From positions 11,586-75,585 of the forward strand of contig CAZBXV010000004.1 in NCBI GenBank assembly GCA_964496205.1: 64,000 bases of DNA, read 5' to 3'. Positions 1 to 7,475 of the stretch are shown here, one piece after another. Origin of the DNA: CAYLHS01 sp964496205 (GTDB lineage Bacteria > Actinomycetota > Acidimicrobiia > Spongiisociales > UBA4744). Numbering within the stretch: position 1 is the first letter of the stretch; each line of letters starts with the position of its first letter. The notes beneath the pieces were generated by a model. That model ran no database searches, was not told the DNA's origin, and was given only the letters and a program-made list of their open reading frames with translations. The translations under genes were made by a program, and so were the position numbers.

Positions 1-512
1 CTCAGCAACGGGAACGACTTACGCATCGGGTTGCCTTCGAAACCCTCGGGCAGGTAGAGCTTGCGGAGGCTCGGGTGACCGACGAATTCGATGCCGAACA
101 TCTCGAACGCTCCTCGCTCGAACCAGTTGGCGCCGCCGTACAGCCCGGACAGGCTGTCGATCCGTGCGTCGTCCTTGGGTAGGTCCGTGGTGAAGGTCAC
201 CCGCCGGCCCTCCGTGATGTCGGCAACCGTGGCAAGCACCTCGAAACGTTCCTTGACATGGCTCTCGGGGGGATCGCCGACCTGGACCTCGTTCACCCAA
301 TCGATGGCCGACAGCCACGAGAAGTAGATCAGACCCAGGTCGTTCTGAGCCTTGCGGAACGCCTCTACCCACCGATCGCGCTTGACGAACGCCTTCACGG
401 TCCTGTTGCGAACGGCCACGGGGTCTGCGAATCCGATCACGTCGTAGACGTGTTCGCCGTATGCGAACAACTCCTCGTGGGGAGTGAGCGACTCAGACCG
501 GGCGTCGCTCAT
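1..512 (-). CDS. nuoC: NADH-quinone oxidoreductase subunit C, first copy (3' end outside window)
   Basis: This is the 30-kDa subunit of the peripheral arm of complex I, which couples NADH oxidation to quinone reduction and proton pumping. Translation from the ATG at 512 gives about 170 residues beginning MSDARSESL and stays open to the window edge, so the gene is cut. The family signature is visible near the end: LYGGANWFERGAFEMFGIEF followed by HPSLRKLYLPEGFEGNPMRK. The start overlaps the end of nuoB by 20 bases, as in a translationally coupled operon. It differs clearly from the second nuoC at 33404-33946, so this is a separate complex I locus. A fusion to nuoD beyond the edge cannot be excluded. 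Confidence 0.93.
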   Translation of the reverse strand, partial: MSDARSESLTPHEELFAYGEHVYDVIGFADPVAVRNRTVKAFVKRDRWVEAFRKAQNDLGLIYFSWLSAIDWVNEVQVGDPPESHVKERFEVLATVADITEGRRVTFTTDLPKDDARIDSLSGLYGGANWFERGAFEMFGIEFVGHPSLRKLYLPEGFEGNPMRKSFPLL

Positions 513-990
513 GCTGCTTCCACTTCTCACGAAGGTCCTCGTTCTGGATCTTCTGCTGAAGGATCACGATGCCTTCGAGCAGAGCTTCCGGGCGCGGGGG
601 GCATCCCGGCACGTAGACGTCGACCGGAATGATCTGATCCACACCCTTGGTCACCGAGTAAGAATCCCAGTAGGGCCCCCCGCTGTTGGCGCATGAGCCC
701 ATTGAGATCACGTACTTGGGATCCGGCATCTGCTCGTACAGACGCCGAATGGACGGCGCCATCTTGTCGGTGACGGTCCCCGCCACAATCATCAGATCGG
801 CCTGTCGTGGCGAGGCAGGAAACGGGATCACCCCGAAACGCATGATGTCGTAGCGCGGTGCTGCGGCGGCCATCATCTCGATCGCACAGCATGCGAGGCC
901 GAAGTTGAACATCCACAGGGAGTACTTGCGGCTCCAGTTGAGCAACCACGACACCGGCTTCGGCATGCCGAACTTGTCGATCACACCCAC
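493..990 (-). CDS. nuoB: NADH-quinone oxidoreductase subunit B, first copy
   Basis: NuoB carries the terminal iron-sulfur cluster N2 that hands electrons to quinone. The 165-residue product has the full cysteine set: tandem Cys34-Cys35 in GLACCAIEMM, Cys100 in MGSCANSGG and Cys130 in VPGCPPRP. The PASPRQADLMIVAGTVT stretch is typical of the family. It overlaps nuoA by 10 bases upstream and nuoC by 20 downstream. It shares the core with the second NuoB (33943-34413), but the ends and loop sequences differ, so the two are diverged paralogues and not a recent duplication. Confidence 0.96.
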   Translation of the reverse strand: MGVIDKFGMPKPVSWLLNWSRKYSLWMFNFGLACCAIEMMAAAAPRYDIMRFGVIPFPASPRQADLMIVAGTVTDKMAPSIRRLYEQMPDPKYVISMGSCANSGGPYWDSYSVTKGVDQIIPVDVYVPGCPPRPEALLEGIVILQQKIQNEDLREKWKQHERRPV

Positions 991-1346
991 TTGAGGACCC
1001 CTTTGCGAATGGCGTACACGAGCCCTACGAGCAGCACGGCGATGAACAGAAGCATCTCACCGAGACCAAAAGCGCCGAGTTTCTCGAGGACCAGCGCCCA
1101 CGGGAAGATGAACACCGCCTCGACATCGAACACGACGAACAGCAGCGCGTAGATGTAGTAGCGAATCTGAGTCTGGCTCCAATCCGAACCCACCGGATCG
1201 ACTCCGCACTCATACGGAATCAACTTCGAGGGGTGGGGATGGGAAGGACGCAGCATGGCTGCGATCGCAAGAAAAAGCAGGATCATGAATACCCCGAGGC
1301 CAACGAACGCGGCCACGCTCACATAGTCCTGAAAGTAGGCGCTCAA
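981..1346 (-). CDS. nuoA: NADH-quinone oxidoreductase subunit A, first copy
   Basis: Small membrane subunit of complex I with three predicted membrane helices. The central family motif KLIPYECGVDPVG and the helix YYIYALLFVVFDVEAVFIFPWA are clear. I chose the TTG at 1346, which gives 121 residues, the usual NuoA length, and has a purine-rich AAGGGCGG stretch just upstream. Reading further back to 1415 only adds an unlikely basic leader. It is the first gene of a leftward nuoA-B-C run that continues out of the window. The promoter probably lies in the repeat-containing gap before the dehalogenase gene. Confidence 0.9.
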   Translation of the reverse strand: MSAYFQDYVSVAAFVGLGVFMILLFLAIAAMLRPSHPHPSKLIPYECGVDPVGSDWSQTQIRYYIYALLFVVFDVEAVFIFPWALVLEKLGAFGLGEMLLFIAVLLVGLVYAIRKGVLKWV

Positions 1347-1427
1347 CGCCCCGCCCTTCTCGTCACAAAGGGGCACTCCGCCCCGTCGGTGCGCAGTATA
1401 GAAAGGCAAAACCAAGCCTCCGAACCC

Positions 1428-1482
1428 AGCGAGCTTCGCTCGCAGTCATGAGTCTTCAGTCTTGAGTCTTCAGCCCACGGAC
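1428..1482. repeat. Intergenic degenerate heptamer repeat
   Basis: The block holds a GCGAGCTTCGCTCGC-type palindrome followed by imperfect 7-base units of the form AGTCTTC/AGTCTTG. Similar blocks occur in many other gaps of this window, for example near 37155, 47091, 56787 and 60242. No coding potential is seen here. Confidence 0.6.
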
Positions 1483-1589
1483 GCCGGTCACGCCCTGGTG
1501 TCTTACCGTCTCCCCCGCCGCGTTCCTACAGACGACTGATGACCGACGACTCGCCTCTTCCACCCAACATCCACAGGTACCCTTGCTCT

Positions 1590-2441
1590 ATGCACCCCAA
1601 GCAGTACATCGACGTTCTTGGTCACTCGATGGCGTACGTCGAGGTTGGTGAGGGCGACCCGATCGTCTTTCTCCATGGCAACCCGACCTCGTCGTTCCTG
1701 TGGCGCAACGTCATCCCTCACATCGAAGGGCTGGGACGCTGCATCGCGCCCGACCTGATCGGCATGGGCGACAGCGACAAGATCCCCGGCTCCCAGTACC
1801 GCTTCGTCGATCATGCTGCCTACCTCGACGCCTTCCTCCACAGGATGGACGTTCAGGACCGCGTAACGCTCGTGGTACACGACTGGGGTTCCGCCCTCGG
1901 GTTCGACTGGGCCCACCGCCACCCGGCTGCCATGAAGGGCATCGCGTACATGGAGGCGATCGTCCGGCCCGTCACCTGGGAGGAGTGGCCGGAGCAGTCC
2001 AGGCCGATCTTCGAGGCGATGCGTTCGCCTGCCGGCGAGGAGATCGTCCTCGAGAAGAACGTGTTCGTCGAACGCATCCTCCCAGCCTCGATCGTGCGCA
2101 CACTCACCGACGACGAGATGTCCGAGTATCGACGCCCATACCTCAAGCCCGGCGAAGATCGGCGGCCGACGCTCACCTGGCCACGAGAGATCCCCATCGG
2201 TGGAGATCCTGCCGACGTCCACCAGATCGTGTCCCGCTACTCGCGATGGTTGGCGTCGTCGCTCGTTCCGAAACTCTTCATCAACGCCGACCCAGGCATC
2301 ATCCTCACCGGTCGCCCGAGAGAGTTCTGTCGGACATGGTCGTCACAGCAGGAGGTCACGGTTCCGGGCCTGCACTTCATCCAGGAGGACTCGCCACACC
2401 AGATCGGTGAGGCAATCGCCGGCTTCCTGCACGGTCTATGA
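1590..2441 (+). CDS. Haloalkane dehalogenase, LinB/DhaA-like
   Basis: An alpha/beta hydrolase predicted to hydrolyse carbon-halogen bonds of haloalkanes in the cytoplasm. From the ATG at 1590 the product has 283 residues. It closely follows the HLD-II pattern: HGNPTSSFLWRN with halide-binding Asn31, nucleophile Asp98 and halide-binding Trp99 in VVHDWGSALGFDW, catalytic acid Glu122 in GIAYMEAI, and His262 in GLHFIQEDSPH. The start at 1590 is favoured because a TACCCT -10 element ends six bases before it, as in a leaderless mRNA; an in-frame ATG at 1539 is possible. It overlaps the next gene by ATGA. The physiological substrate is unknown. Confidence 0.92.
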   Translation: MHPKQYIDVLGHSMAYVEVGEGDPIVFLHGNPTSSFLWRNVIPHIEGLGRCIAPDLIGMGDSDKIPGSQYRFVDHAAYLDAFLHRMDVQDRVTLVVHDWGSALGFDWAHRHPAAMKGIAYMEAIVRPVTWEEWPEQSRPIFEAMRSPAGEEIVLEKNVFVERILPASIVRTLTDDEMSEYRRPYLKPGEDRRPTLTWPREIPIGGDPADVHQIVSRYSRWLASSLVPKLFINADPGIILTGRPREFCRTWSSQQEVTVPGLHFIQEDSPHQIGEAIAGFLHGL

Positions 2442-3514
2442 GGTTGCCCGACTACCAGGGCGGATGCATCGCCAATCTGTCGGCCGAACTCGAGTCGCGC
2501 CTCACCGGATCGACCCCACATGTTCGCCTGCACACCGAGATCGCCGACTCCATCCCTGCTGCCGACACCTACGTCGTCGTTCTCTTCGACGGGCTGGGTG
2601 ACTATCAACTCGACCATCCTGCTGCAGCCGCACTTCGGGCGGCGCGTGTTCGCTCTCTCGACGCGGCCTTTCCCACAACGACGAGCGTGAACCTGTCCTC
2701 GCTTGTGACGGGCCTCCCCCCCTCGCAGCACGGACTGGTTGCCCACCTCTCGATGTTCGACGGAGAGGTCGTCAACACGCTCAAGTGGACCGTCGACGGA
2801 ACCCCGGTCTCGTTCGACACGAACGGCATCCTTCCCGCTCCGAACTTGTGGGAGCGATTGGCGACCTCATCCATCGAGCCCATCACCGTGCAACCCGGTG
2901 CCTTTCTTTCGAGCCCCCTCACACGTGCGCTGTACCGGGGCTGTCGGGTCGAGCCGATCTGGAGCACGCAAGAACTGGTCGACGCCACCATCCAACTCGC
3001 CTCAGAACCGGGACGGTTGATCTTCACGTACGTGCCAAACATCGACTTCGCCGCTCACGTCAACGGGATCGATTCGCCCCAGTATGCGGAGGCGATGCAG
3101 CTCGCCGACAGGATGTGGAGCAGCATCGCCGTCGCGCTCCCGACGCACGCAGTGATGGTCGGAACCGCGGATCACGGGATGCTCACCTACGCACAGCAGG
3201 CGAAGGTTCACCTCCCCCGGCCGTCGGAACTCACCTACTTCGGGGATCCGCGAGGCGTCGCCGTGAAAGGACCGGCGGCGGTGGCGGCGCACCTCGCCGA
3301 ATCTGTGCCCGGACGCTGGATGCCGATCGACCGGATGGTCGACTGGTGGGGTCCTGAGCCCCGCCATTTCGATCTGGCCGGGCGCCTTCCCGACGGCATG
3401 CTCGTCGCCGATCCCGGCTACGTCCTGCTGCCCTCCGGCATGGATTCGAGACTCGTCGGCTACCACGGCGGGCTCGACGAACGAGAGCTCAAGATCCCAC
3501 TGCTCGTCCACTGA
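2438..3514 (+). CDS. Alkaline-phosphatase-superfamily phosphodiesterase
   Basis: A 358-residue protein of the type I phosphodiesterase/nucleotide pyrophosphatase group. The metal-site elements are visible: VVVLFDGLGDY near residue 46, the nucleophile region FPTTTSVNLSSLVTGLPPSQHG, FTYVPNIDFAAHVNG with the D-x-x-x-H pattern, VGTADHGM, and a late GYHGGLDERE. It has no signal peptide, so it probably acts in the cytoplasm. Its ATG overlaps the stop of the dehalogenase gene, so the two are probably co-translated, though no functional link is obvious. The substrate cannot be told from sequence. Confidence 0.85.
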   Translation: MRLPDYQGGCIANLSAELESRLTGSTPHVRLHTEIADSIPAADTYVVVLFDGLGDYQLDHPAAAALRAARVRSLDAAFPTTTSVNLSSLVTGLPPSQHGLVAHLSMFDGEVVNTLKWTVDGTPVSFDTNGILPAPNLWERLATSSIEPITVQPGAFLSSPLTRALYRGCRVEPIWSTQELVDATIQLASEPGRLIFTYVPNIDFAAHVNGIDSPQYAEAMQLADRMWSSIAVALPTHAVMVGTADHGMLTYAQQAKVHLPRPSELTYFGDPRGVAVKGPAAVAAHLAESVPGRWMPIDRMVDWWGPEPRHFDLAGRLPDGMLVADPGYVLLPSGMDSRLVGYHGGLDERELKIPLLVH

Positions 3515-3562
3515 TCAGAGTACGAGTCGAGTAATTCCCACGTTGGCCCGGGCATCATCCGA

Positions 3563-3568
3563 TAGGGT
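3563..3568 (+). promoter_or_regulatory. Leaderless-type -10 element (TAGGGT)
   Basis: TAGGGT ends seven bases before the ATG at 3576, so transcription would begin at or next to the start codon. No Shine-Dalgarno sequence is present. The same arrangement is seen at many single-gene starts in this window. Confidence 0.55.
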
Positions 3569-3575
3569 CCGCCAT

Positions 3576-4343
3576 ATGGACCATCCGCCACTCCCCGACA
3601 CCATCGCAGTGCTTCCAGGAACGGACGTCGAGGACGCCTGGGAACGTTTCCACCCGTTCGAGGCGCTCCACCACCTCCACACGATCTGTGACCCCTTGAC
3701 ATCCGACGATCTCGACGAAGTAGTGGCCACACTCGATCCCCGCGACGGGGACCGTGTGCTGGACGTAGCGTGCGGTCACGGCGAACTGCTCGCTCGAATG
3801 GCCGAACGCGCCGACATCGACGGGACCGGCATCGACCTGTCGCCGTGGGTCCTGTTGCGAGCGATCGCCAGGGCACCCCGCCTGGCGTGGTGGCTCGGGG
3901 ATGGTGCCGCCACACCCGATGACACGTGGGACATCACCACCTGCCTCGGAGGATCGTGGATCTGGGACGGATTCAAAGGAACCGCCGCAGCCCTCGCGGC
4001 CCGCGCCAGTCGGCGAATCGCCATTGGAGATCTTCGGCTTCGGAGCCCGGCAGATCGAGTGGCGCTCGGTGACGCGCCGGAGGCGGCATCGCTCACCGAG
4101 GGCGAACAGGTCGACTCGCTCCGATCGCTTGACCTCGAACCCATCACGCAGATCGTTCCCGACGAGTCCGCATGGCGCGGCTATCACGAACTCGTCATCG
4201 AGTCCGCACGTACATACGCGCAAGCCCACCCGGACGATCCTGGCGCTGACCACGTCGCCATGGCGGAGAGCTCGATGAGGAATGAGTACGAGCGTCTCAC
4301 GGCACACCTTGCGTGGACCGTGTGGGTGGCCGACGTCACGTAG
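3576..4343 (+). CDS. Class I SAM-dependent methyltransferase
   Basis: A 255-residue protein with the SAM-binding Rossmann motif I VLDVACGHGELLARMAE at about residues 59-75, followed by GTGIDLSPWVLLRA. The middle has WDITTCLGGSWIWDGF, a plausible post-motif region. No substrate-recognition domain is recognisable, so the methyl acceptor is unknown. The ATG at 3576 is preferred over 3543 because of the -10 element just upstream and because residues before it look unlike a protein. It converges on the FTR1 gene and overlaps it by eight bases at the 3' end. Confidence 0.83.
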   Translation: MDHPPLPDTIAVLPGTDVEDAWERFHPFEALHHLHTICDPLTSDDLDEVVATLDPRDGDRVLDVACGHGELLARMAERADIDGTGIDLSPWVLLRAIARAPRLAWWLGDGAATPDDTWDITTCLGGSWIWDGFKGTAAALAARASRRIAIGDLRLRSPADRVALGDAPEAASLTEGEQVDSLRSLDLEPITQIVPDESAWRGYHELVIESARTYAQAHPDDPGADHVAMAESSMRNEYERLTAHLAWTVWVADVT

Positions 4344-5151
4344 CGGCGGCCACCGAGGTACGGCTCGTTCGGCGCAGGAACTCGACCATCACCGGCACGA
4401 GGTAGATCCAGTAGACGGCAACGGTCATCGCCGACGGATCTGCAGAGATACCAAACAGTGTTTCCGTGAACGCTCCGAGCTGGCCGGATCCTAGGAAGCC
4501 GATCGTCCATGCGTGTTCGATGATCACGGGCAGTAGGCCCGCCTCCTGAAACTCGTGCACGGCCTTGCCGACGAGGCCGGCCGCAACGACCACGATCAAG
4601 ACTCCCGTGACGCGAAAGAACAAGCGCAGGTCGATCCTCCGCCCGCCCCGATATACGAGGTATCCGACCGTCAACGCGCCGGCCAGGCCGAGAAGCCCGC
4701 CGACGAACTGTGCCGTCTCGGACGACGATCCCACGGCAACCGAGATCATGAACAGCGCCGATTCCAGTCCCTCTCTCGCAACGGCGATGAACGCGACCGC
4801 GGCGAGTCCAAACATGCCTCCTGACACCAGCGCTGCGTTCGCCTCCCCTTCGAGCTGCGTCTTGATCGACCGGGCATGCGATCCCATCCAGAAGATCATC
4901 CACGTCAGAAGCGCCGCGGCCAGAAGTGCCACCGATCCTTCGGAGATCTGCTCGGCGCGTCCCTCGAGAGAACCGATGGTTCGAAAGATCAGAACGCCGG
5001 CCACGAGCGATGCGAGTGCCGCCATTGCCGTTCCATACCACACCCAACGGACGCCGGCGCGCTGGTCGGATCGAACGAGAAAGGCCAACAGAATCGCAAC
5101 GATCAATGCCGCCTCGACACCCTCGCGCAGCATGACGAGGAATCCGGACAT
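4336..5151 (-). CDS. FTR1-family iron permease
   Basis: A 271-residue polytopic membrane protein of the FTR1/EfeU family, which imports iron. Two copies of the REGxE signature are present: MLREGVEAALIV at the N-terminus and VAREGLESALFM near residue 110. About seven hydrophobic segments follow, including the C-terminal IYLVPVMVEFL. The ATG at 5151 has a good GGGAGG ribosome site; upstream in-frame codons run through the operator palindrome and are unlikely. No EfeO or EfeB partner is seen nearby. A perfect palindrome lies 35 bases upstream of the start, suggesting its own, probably metal-responsive, control. Confidence 0.92.
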   Translation of the reverse strand: MSGFLVMLREGVEAALIVAILLAFLVRSDQRAGVRWVWYGTAMAALASLVAGVLIFRTIGSLEGRAEQISEGSVALLAAALLTWMIFWMGSHARSIKTQLEGEANAALVSGGMFGLAAVAFIAVAREGLESALFMISVAVGSSSETAQFVGGLLGLAGALTVGYLVYRGGRRIDLRLFFRVTGVLIVVVAAGLVGKAVHEFQEAGLLPVIIEHAWTIGFLGSGQLGAFTETLFGISADPSAMTVAVYWIYLVPVMVEFLRRTSRTSVAAAT

Positions 5152-5178
5152 GTCCCTCCCACTCGATGACACGCTCAG

Positions 5179-5211
5179 CCTATTAGCACTACGGCCGTAG
5201 TGCAAAATAGG
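5179..5211. promoter_or_regulatory. Perfect palindrome upstream of the FTR1 gene, likely operator
   Basis: Bases 5186-5203 form a perfect 18-base palindrome centred on CGGCCG (GCACTACGG/CCGTAGTGC). It is flanked by CCTATT and AATAGG, which are also reverse complements. It lies 35 bases before the permease start and 32 bases after the stop of the cytochrome c gene. A dimeric repressor site is most likely. It has no U-tract, so a terminator is less likely. Confidence 0.6.
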
Positions 5212-5242
5212 ATGAAACGCAGCAGCGTCGCTTGAGCGGGCG

Positions 5243-5725
5243 CTATCCGCCCGCCGTGGTGGTGGTCGACGACTGATACAGCATGTCCCGCCAGTCGGGC
5301 CGGTCAGGGGCGTTCTCCTCCCACGACCGCAGGAAGGCGGCAAGGGAGCCAATTTCCTCGGAGGTCAGTGGACCGAAGTACTCCTGGCTGTACGCGCTCA
5401 TCTGGCTACCGGGAACACCGGTCGAGATGATCGACTCGATCTGGTCATCGGTCACCGATCCGAGGAACTGCTTCGAGTTGAGAGCCGGCCCGATCAAGCC
5501 CTCGCCGTTCGCGCCGTGGCACGCCGCGCAGTTCTTGGAGAACAGCGCCTGGCCCGCCTCGATGCGGGCATCCACGAGGTCTGTCTTCGCCAGGGCCCGT
5601 TTGTTGTTCTCCAAAGGGAAGTACACGGCGAACGCGAGAAGGAGCACGGCCATCACTCCAACACCAAACAGCATCCACTTGCCGGTGACGGCGTCCATCT
5701 TCGGGTCGGGTGCTCGCTCAGGCAC
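5243..5725 (-). CDS. Membrane-anchored monohaem cytochrome c
   Basis: A 160-residue cytochrome c. One N-terminal helix (KWMLFGVGVMAVLLLAFAVY) anchors it, followed by a haem-c domain with CAACH, the AxGxxGEGLIGPAL region, and axial Met in GSQMSAY. The GTG at 5725 has a GGGGGGAG ribosome site and overlaps the Rieske stop by eight bases. The end is Thr-rich. It is the last gene of the leftward cytochrome bc operon and probably takes electrons from the Rieske protein and passes them to the ba3 oxidase encoded to the right. Confidence 0.9.
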   Translation of the reverse strand: MPERAPDPKMDAVTGKWMLFGVGVMAVLLLAFAVYFPLENNKRALAKTDLVDARIEAGQALFSKNCAACHGANGEGLIGPALNSKQFLGSVTDDQIESIISTGVPGSQMSAYSQEYFGPLTSEEIGSLAAFLRSWEENAPDRPDWRDMLYQSSTTTTAGG

Positions 5726-6221
5726 TCTCGCTCCCCCCACACTTCGGGCCGCGCAACGGCTCATCGATGGTTTCCGGACCATGTGGCGGGCCAGGTATCA
5801 CCGAAGCCGTATCCACCTCCACGATGCCGTTGTCTTCAGAAACCGGGTATCGGTCCATCCCGCGAGGAGCCGGCCCCTCACGCCACTCCCCCTTGCGGTT
5901 GTATTTGGATCCATGGCACGGACATTCGAACTCCCCTGACGATTCACACCACGGAACCCGGCAGCCGAGATGAGGACACTTCCATGAGAGGGCCAGGATC
6001 TCGCCTTCGATATTGGTCACATACCCTCGCATCGCCTGCACGGCCTTCACGTCCGTGTCGGGTACGTCGTCGACCTTCCCGGCTTTGACGATGCCGCCAA
6101 ACCCGGCGACGGGAAGCGGCTTGAACATGTCGGCAGTGGTTACGAGCCCGGCGACCCCGATGAGGCCGAAGCCCCACTTCCATGCGTTCGACAGCAGCTC
6201 TCTGCGATTGATCTTGCTCAT
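5718..6221 (-). CDS. Rieske iron-sulfur protein of the cytochrome bc complex
   Basis: A 167-residue protein with an N-terminal anchor (GFGLIGVAGLVTTADMF) and a [2Fe-2S] Rieske domain. The two binding boxes are CPHLGCRV and CPCHGSKYN, with a GPAPRGMDRYPV segment after them as in cytochrome b6f-type Rieske proteins. The ATG at 6221 overlaps the stop of the cytochrome b C-terminal gene by ATGA. It accepts one electron from menaquinol at the Qo site and passes it to cytochrome c. Longer upstream readings cross the previous gene and are rejected. Confidence 0.95.
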   Translation of the reverse strand: MSKINRRELLSNAWKWGFGLIGVAGLVTTADMFKPLPVAGFGGIVKAGKVDDVPDTDVKAVQAMRGYVTNIEGEILALSWKCPHLGCRVPWCESSGEFECPCHGSKYNRKGEWREGPAPRGMDRYPVSEDNGIVEVDTASVIPGPPHGPETIDEPLRGPKCGGSESA

Positions 6222-6739
6222 AGCTCTCCGTACCACTCCTTCCATGGCCAGACCCATCCCCAGTCCGGACCACGGAACATGAACCCGATCAGCGTCAGGA
6301 TGATCCACGTAACCAGGAAAATGGTGAATGTCGCGACGGCGACCCTTCGGAATCTCGGCGCCCTCTCCGGGTTGCGATCCATGTAGGGGAGCGCAGCGAG
6401 GCCCATGACGATGGCACCCGGTACGAGCACACCTGCGACGAGCGGATGGAAGTGTGAGAGCAGCTCCTGGAGAGCCGCGAAGTACCACGGCGCCTTCTCC
6501 GGGTTGGGCGTGAAGTTGGGGTTGGCGATCTCACGCAGAGGAGCGTTGAACGCGATAGCGAGACCGACGACCACCACCATGATCACCAGTGCAGTGACCG
6601 CGTGGCGCACCAACAGGTGAGGCCACACCATCACCGGTTCCTCCTCGGGCAGTACCTTGCGTTCGCCCCCGGGCGGGATGCCCGGCACAACGCCGAGCAC
6701 GCGGTAACCCTCGATCACGACCGGCTCACGATCATCCAT
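6218..6739 (-). CDS. Cytochrome b C-terminal subunit (subunit IV-like)
   Basis: A 173-residue membrane protein equivalent to the C-terminal half of cytochrome b or to subunit IV of b6f. It has the NPEKAPWYFAALQELL segment, where PWYF replaces PEWY at the quinol-oxidation site, and three predicted helices (about 49-69, 100-118 and 137-158). The ATG at 6739 is preceded by GGAGGAGG; a GTG two codons earlier is an alternative. It overlaps the stop of the haem-binding cytochrome b gene. It forms the Qo pocket with the Rieske protein. Confidence 0.92.
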   Translation of the reverse strand: MDDREPVVIEGYRVLGVVPGIPPGGERKVLPEEEPVMVWPHLLVRHAVTALVIMVVVVGLAIAFNAPLREIANPNFTPNPEKAPWYFAALQELLSHFHPLVAGVLVPGAIVMGLAALPYMDRNPERAPRFRRVAVATFTIFLVTWIILTLIGFMFRGPDWGWVWPWKEWYGEL

Positions 6740-7475
6740 TGGCACCTCCTCCCTCCTCCGACGCCTCCTGGGTCAGCATCGAGTCCTTGCGCCAGCGCCA
6801 CAGATGGAATGTGATGATGATCAACAGGAGTGACGGCAACACCGCCACGTGGAGCACATAGAACCTCAGGAGGGTGGATGCCCCGACCTCGGGACCACCC
6901 AGCAACACCTTCTGAACGATGTTGCCGATGATCGGAACGTAGGCCGCCATCGACGTCCCGACATTGACCGCCCAGTACGCCAGCTGATCCCACGGCAGCA
7001 GGTAGCCGGTGAACGACAGCAGCAACGTGATCAGCAGCAGCACCACGCCGATCACCCAATTGAACTCCTTCGGTTTCTTGTATGCGCCCCTGTAGAAAAC
7101 CCGCGCCATGTGAGCAGCAACGATGAACACCATGAGGTGCGCGGACCACCGATGCACGTTCCGCACGTACTGGCCGAATGGAATGCCCGACTGGATGTTC
7201 TGGATATCGAAGTAGGCCTGCGCGGTAGACGGCACGTAGAAGAACATCAGGTAGATGCCCGAGAGAACGAGCGAACCAAACAGCACGACGGCCGCAGCGC
7301 CCAGGTACCAGGAGTAGCGGAACCCGACCTCACGTTTGCTCATCTTCACCGGGTAGATGTGCAACAGGAAGCTCGCCCAGTGGCCCGCTGCGCGGTCCCG
7401 CTCGGTCGACCGATCCGGTGCCCTCCAAATGGAGCGGCCAATCGTGGACGACCTCACCCGATCCATCACCTTCAT
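6732..7475 (-). CDS. Cytochrome b N-terminal subunit, dihaem (b6-like)
   Basis: A 247-residue protein with four core helices. The haem ligands are the paired histidines in VHRWSAHLMVFIVAAHMARV and in FYVLHVAVLPSLLLIIITFH, 14 residues apart in the first pair. The GYLLPWDQLAYWA motif before helix C is typical. It has an N-terminal cytoplasmic extension of about 45 residues. The ATG at 7475 overlaps the stop of the FAD oxidoreductase gene by four bases. It oxidises and reduces menaquinone in the membrane. It is clearly different from the cytochrome b at 43891-44517. Confidence 0.94.
   Translation of the reverse strand: MKVMDRVRSSTIGRSIWRAPDRSTERDRAAGHWASFLLHIYPVKMSKREVGFRYSWYLGAAAVVLFGSLVLSGIYLMFFYVPSTAQAYFDIQNIQSGIPFGQYVRNVHRWSAHLMVFIVAAHMARVFYRGAYKKPKEFNWVIGVVLLLITLLLSFTGYLLPWDQLAYWAVNVGTSMAAYVPIIGNIVQKVLLGGPEVGASTLLRFYVLHVAVLPSLLLIIITFHLWRWRKDSMLTQEASEEGGGANG

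Noticed and set aside
1503..2222. A 239-codon minus-strand frame
   Set aside because: It is antisense to the haloalkane dehalogenase gene, which has all catalytic motifs. The shadow frame has none.
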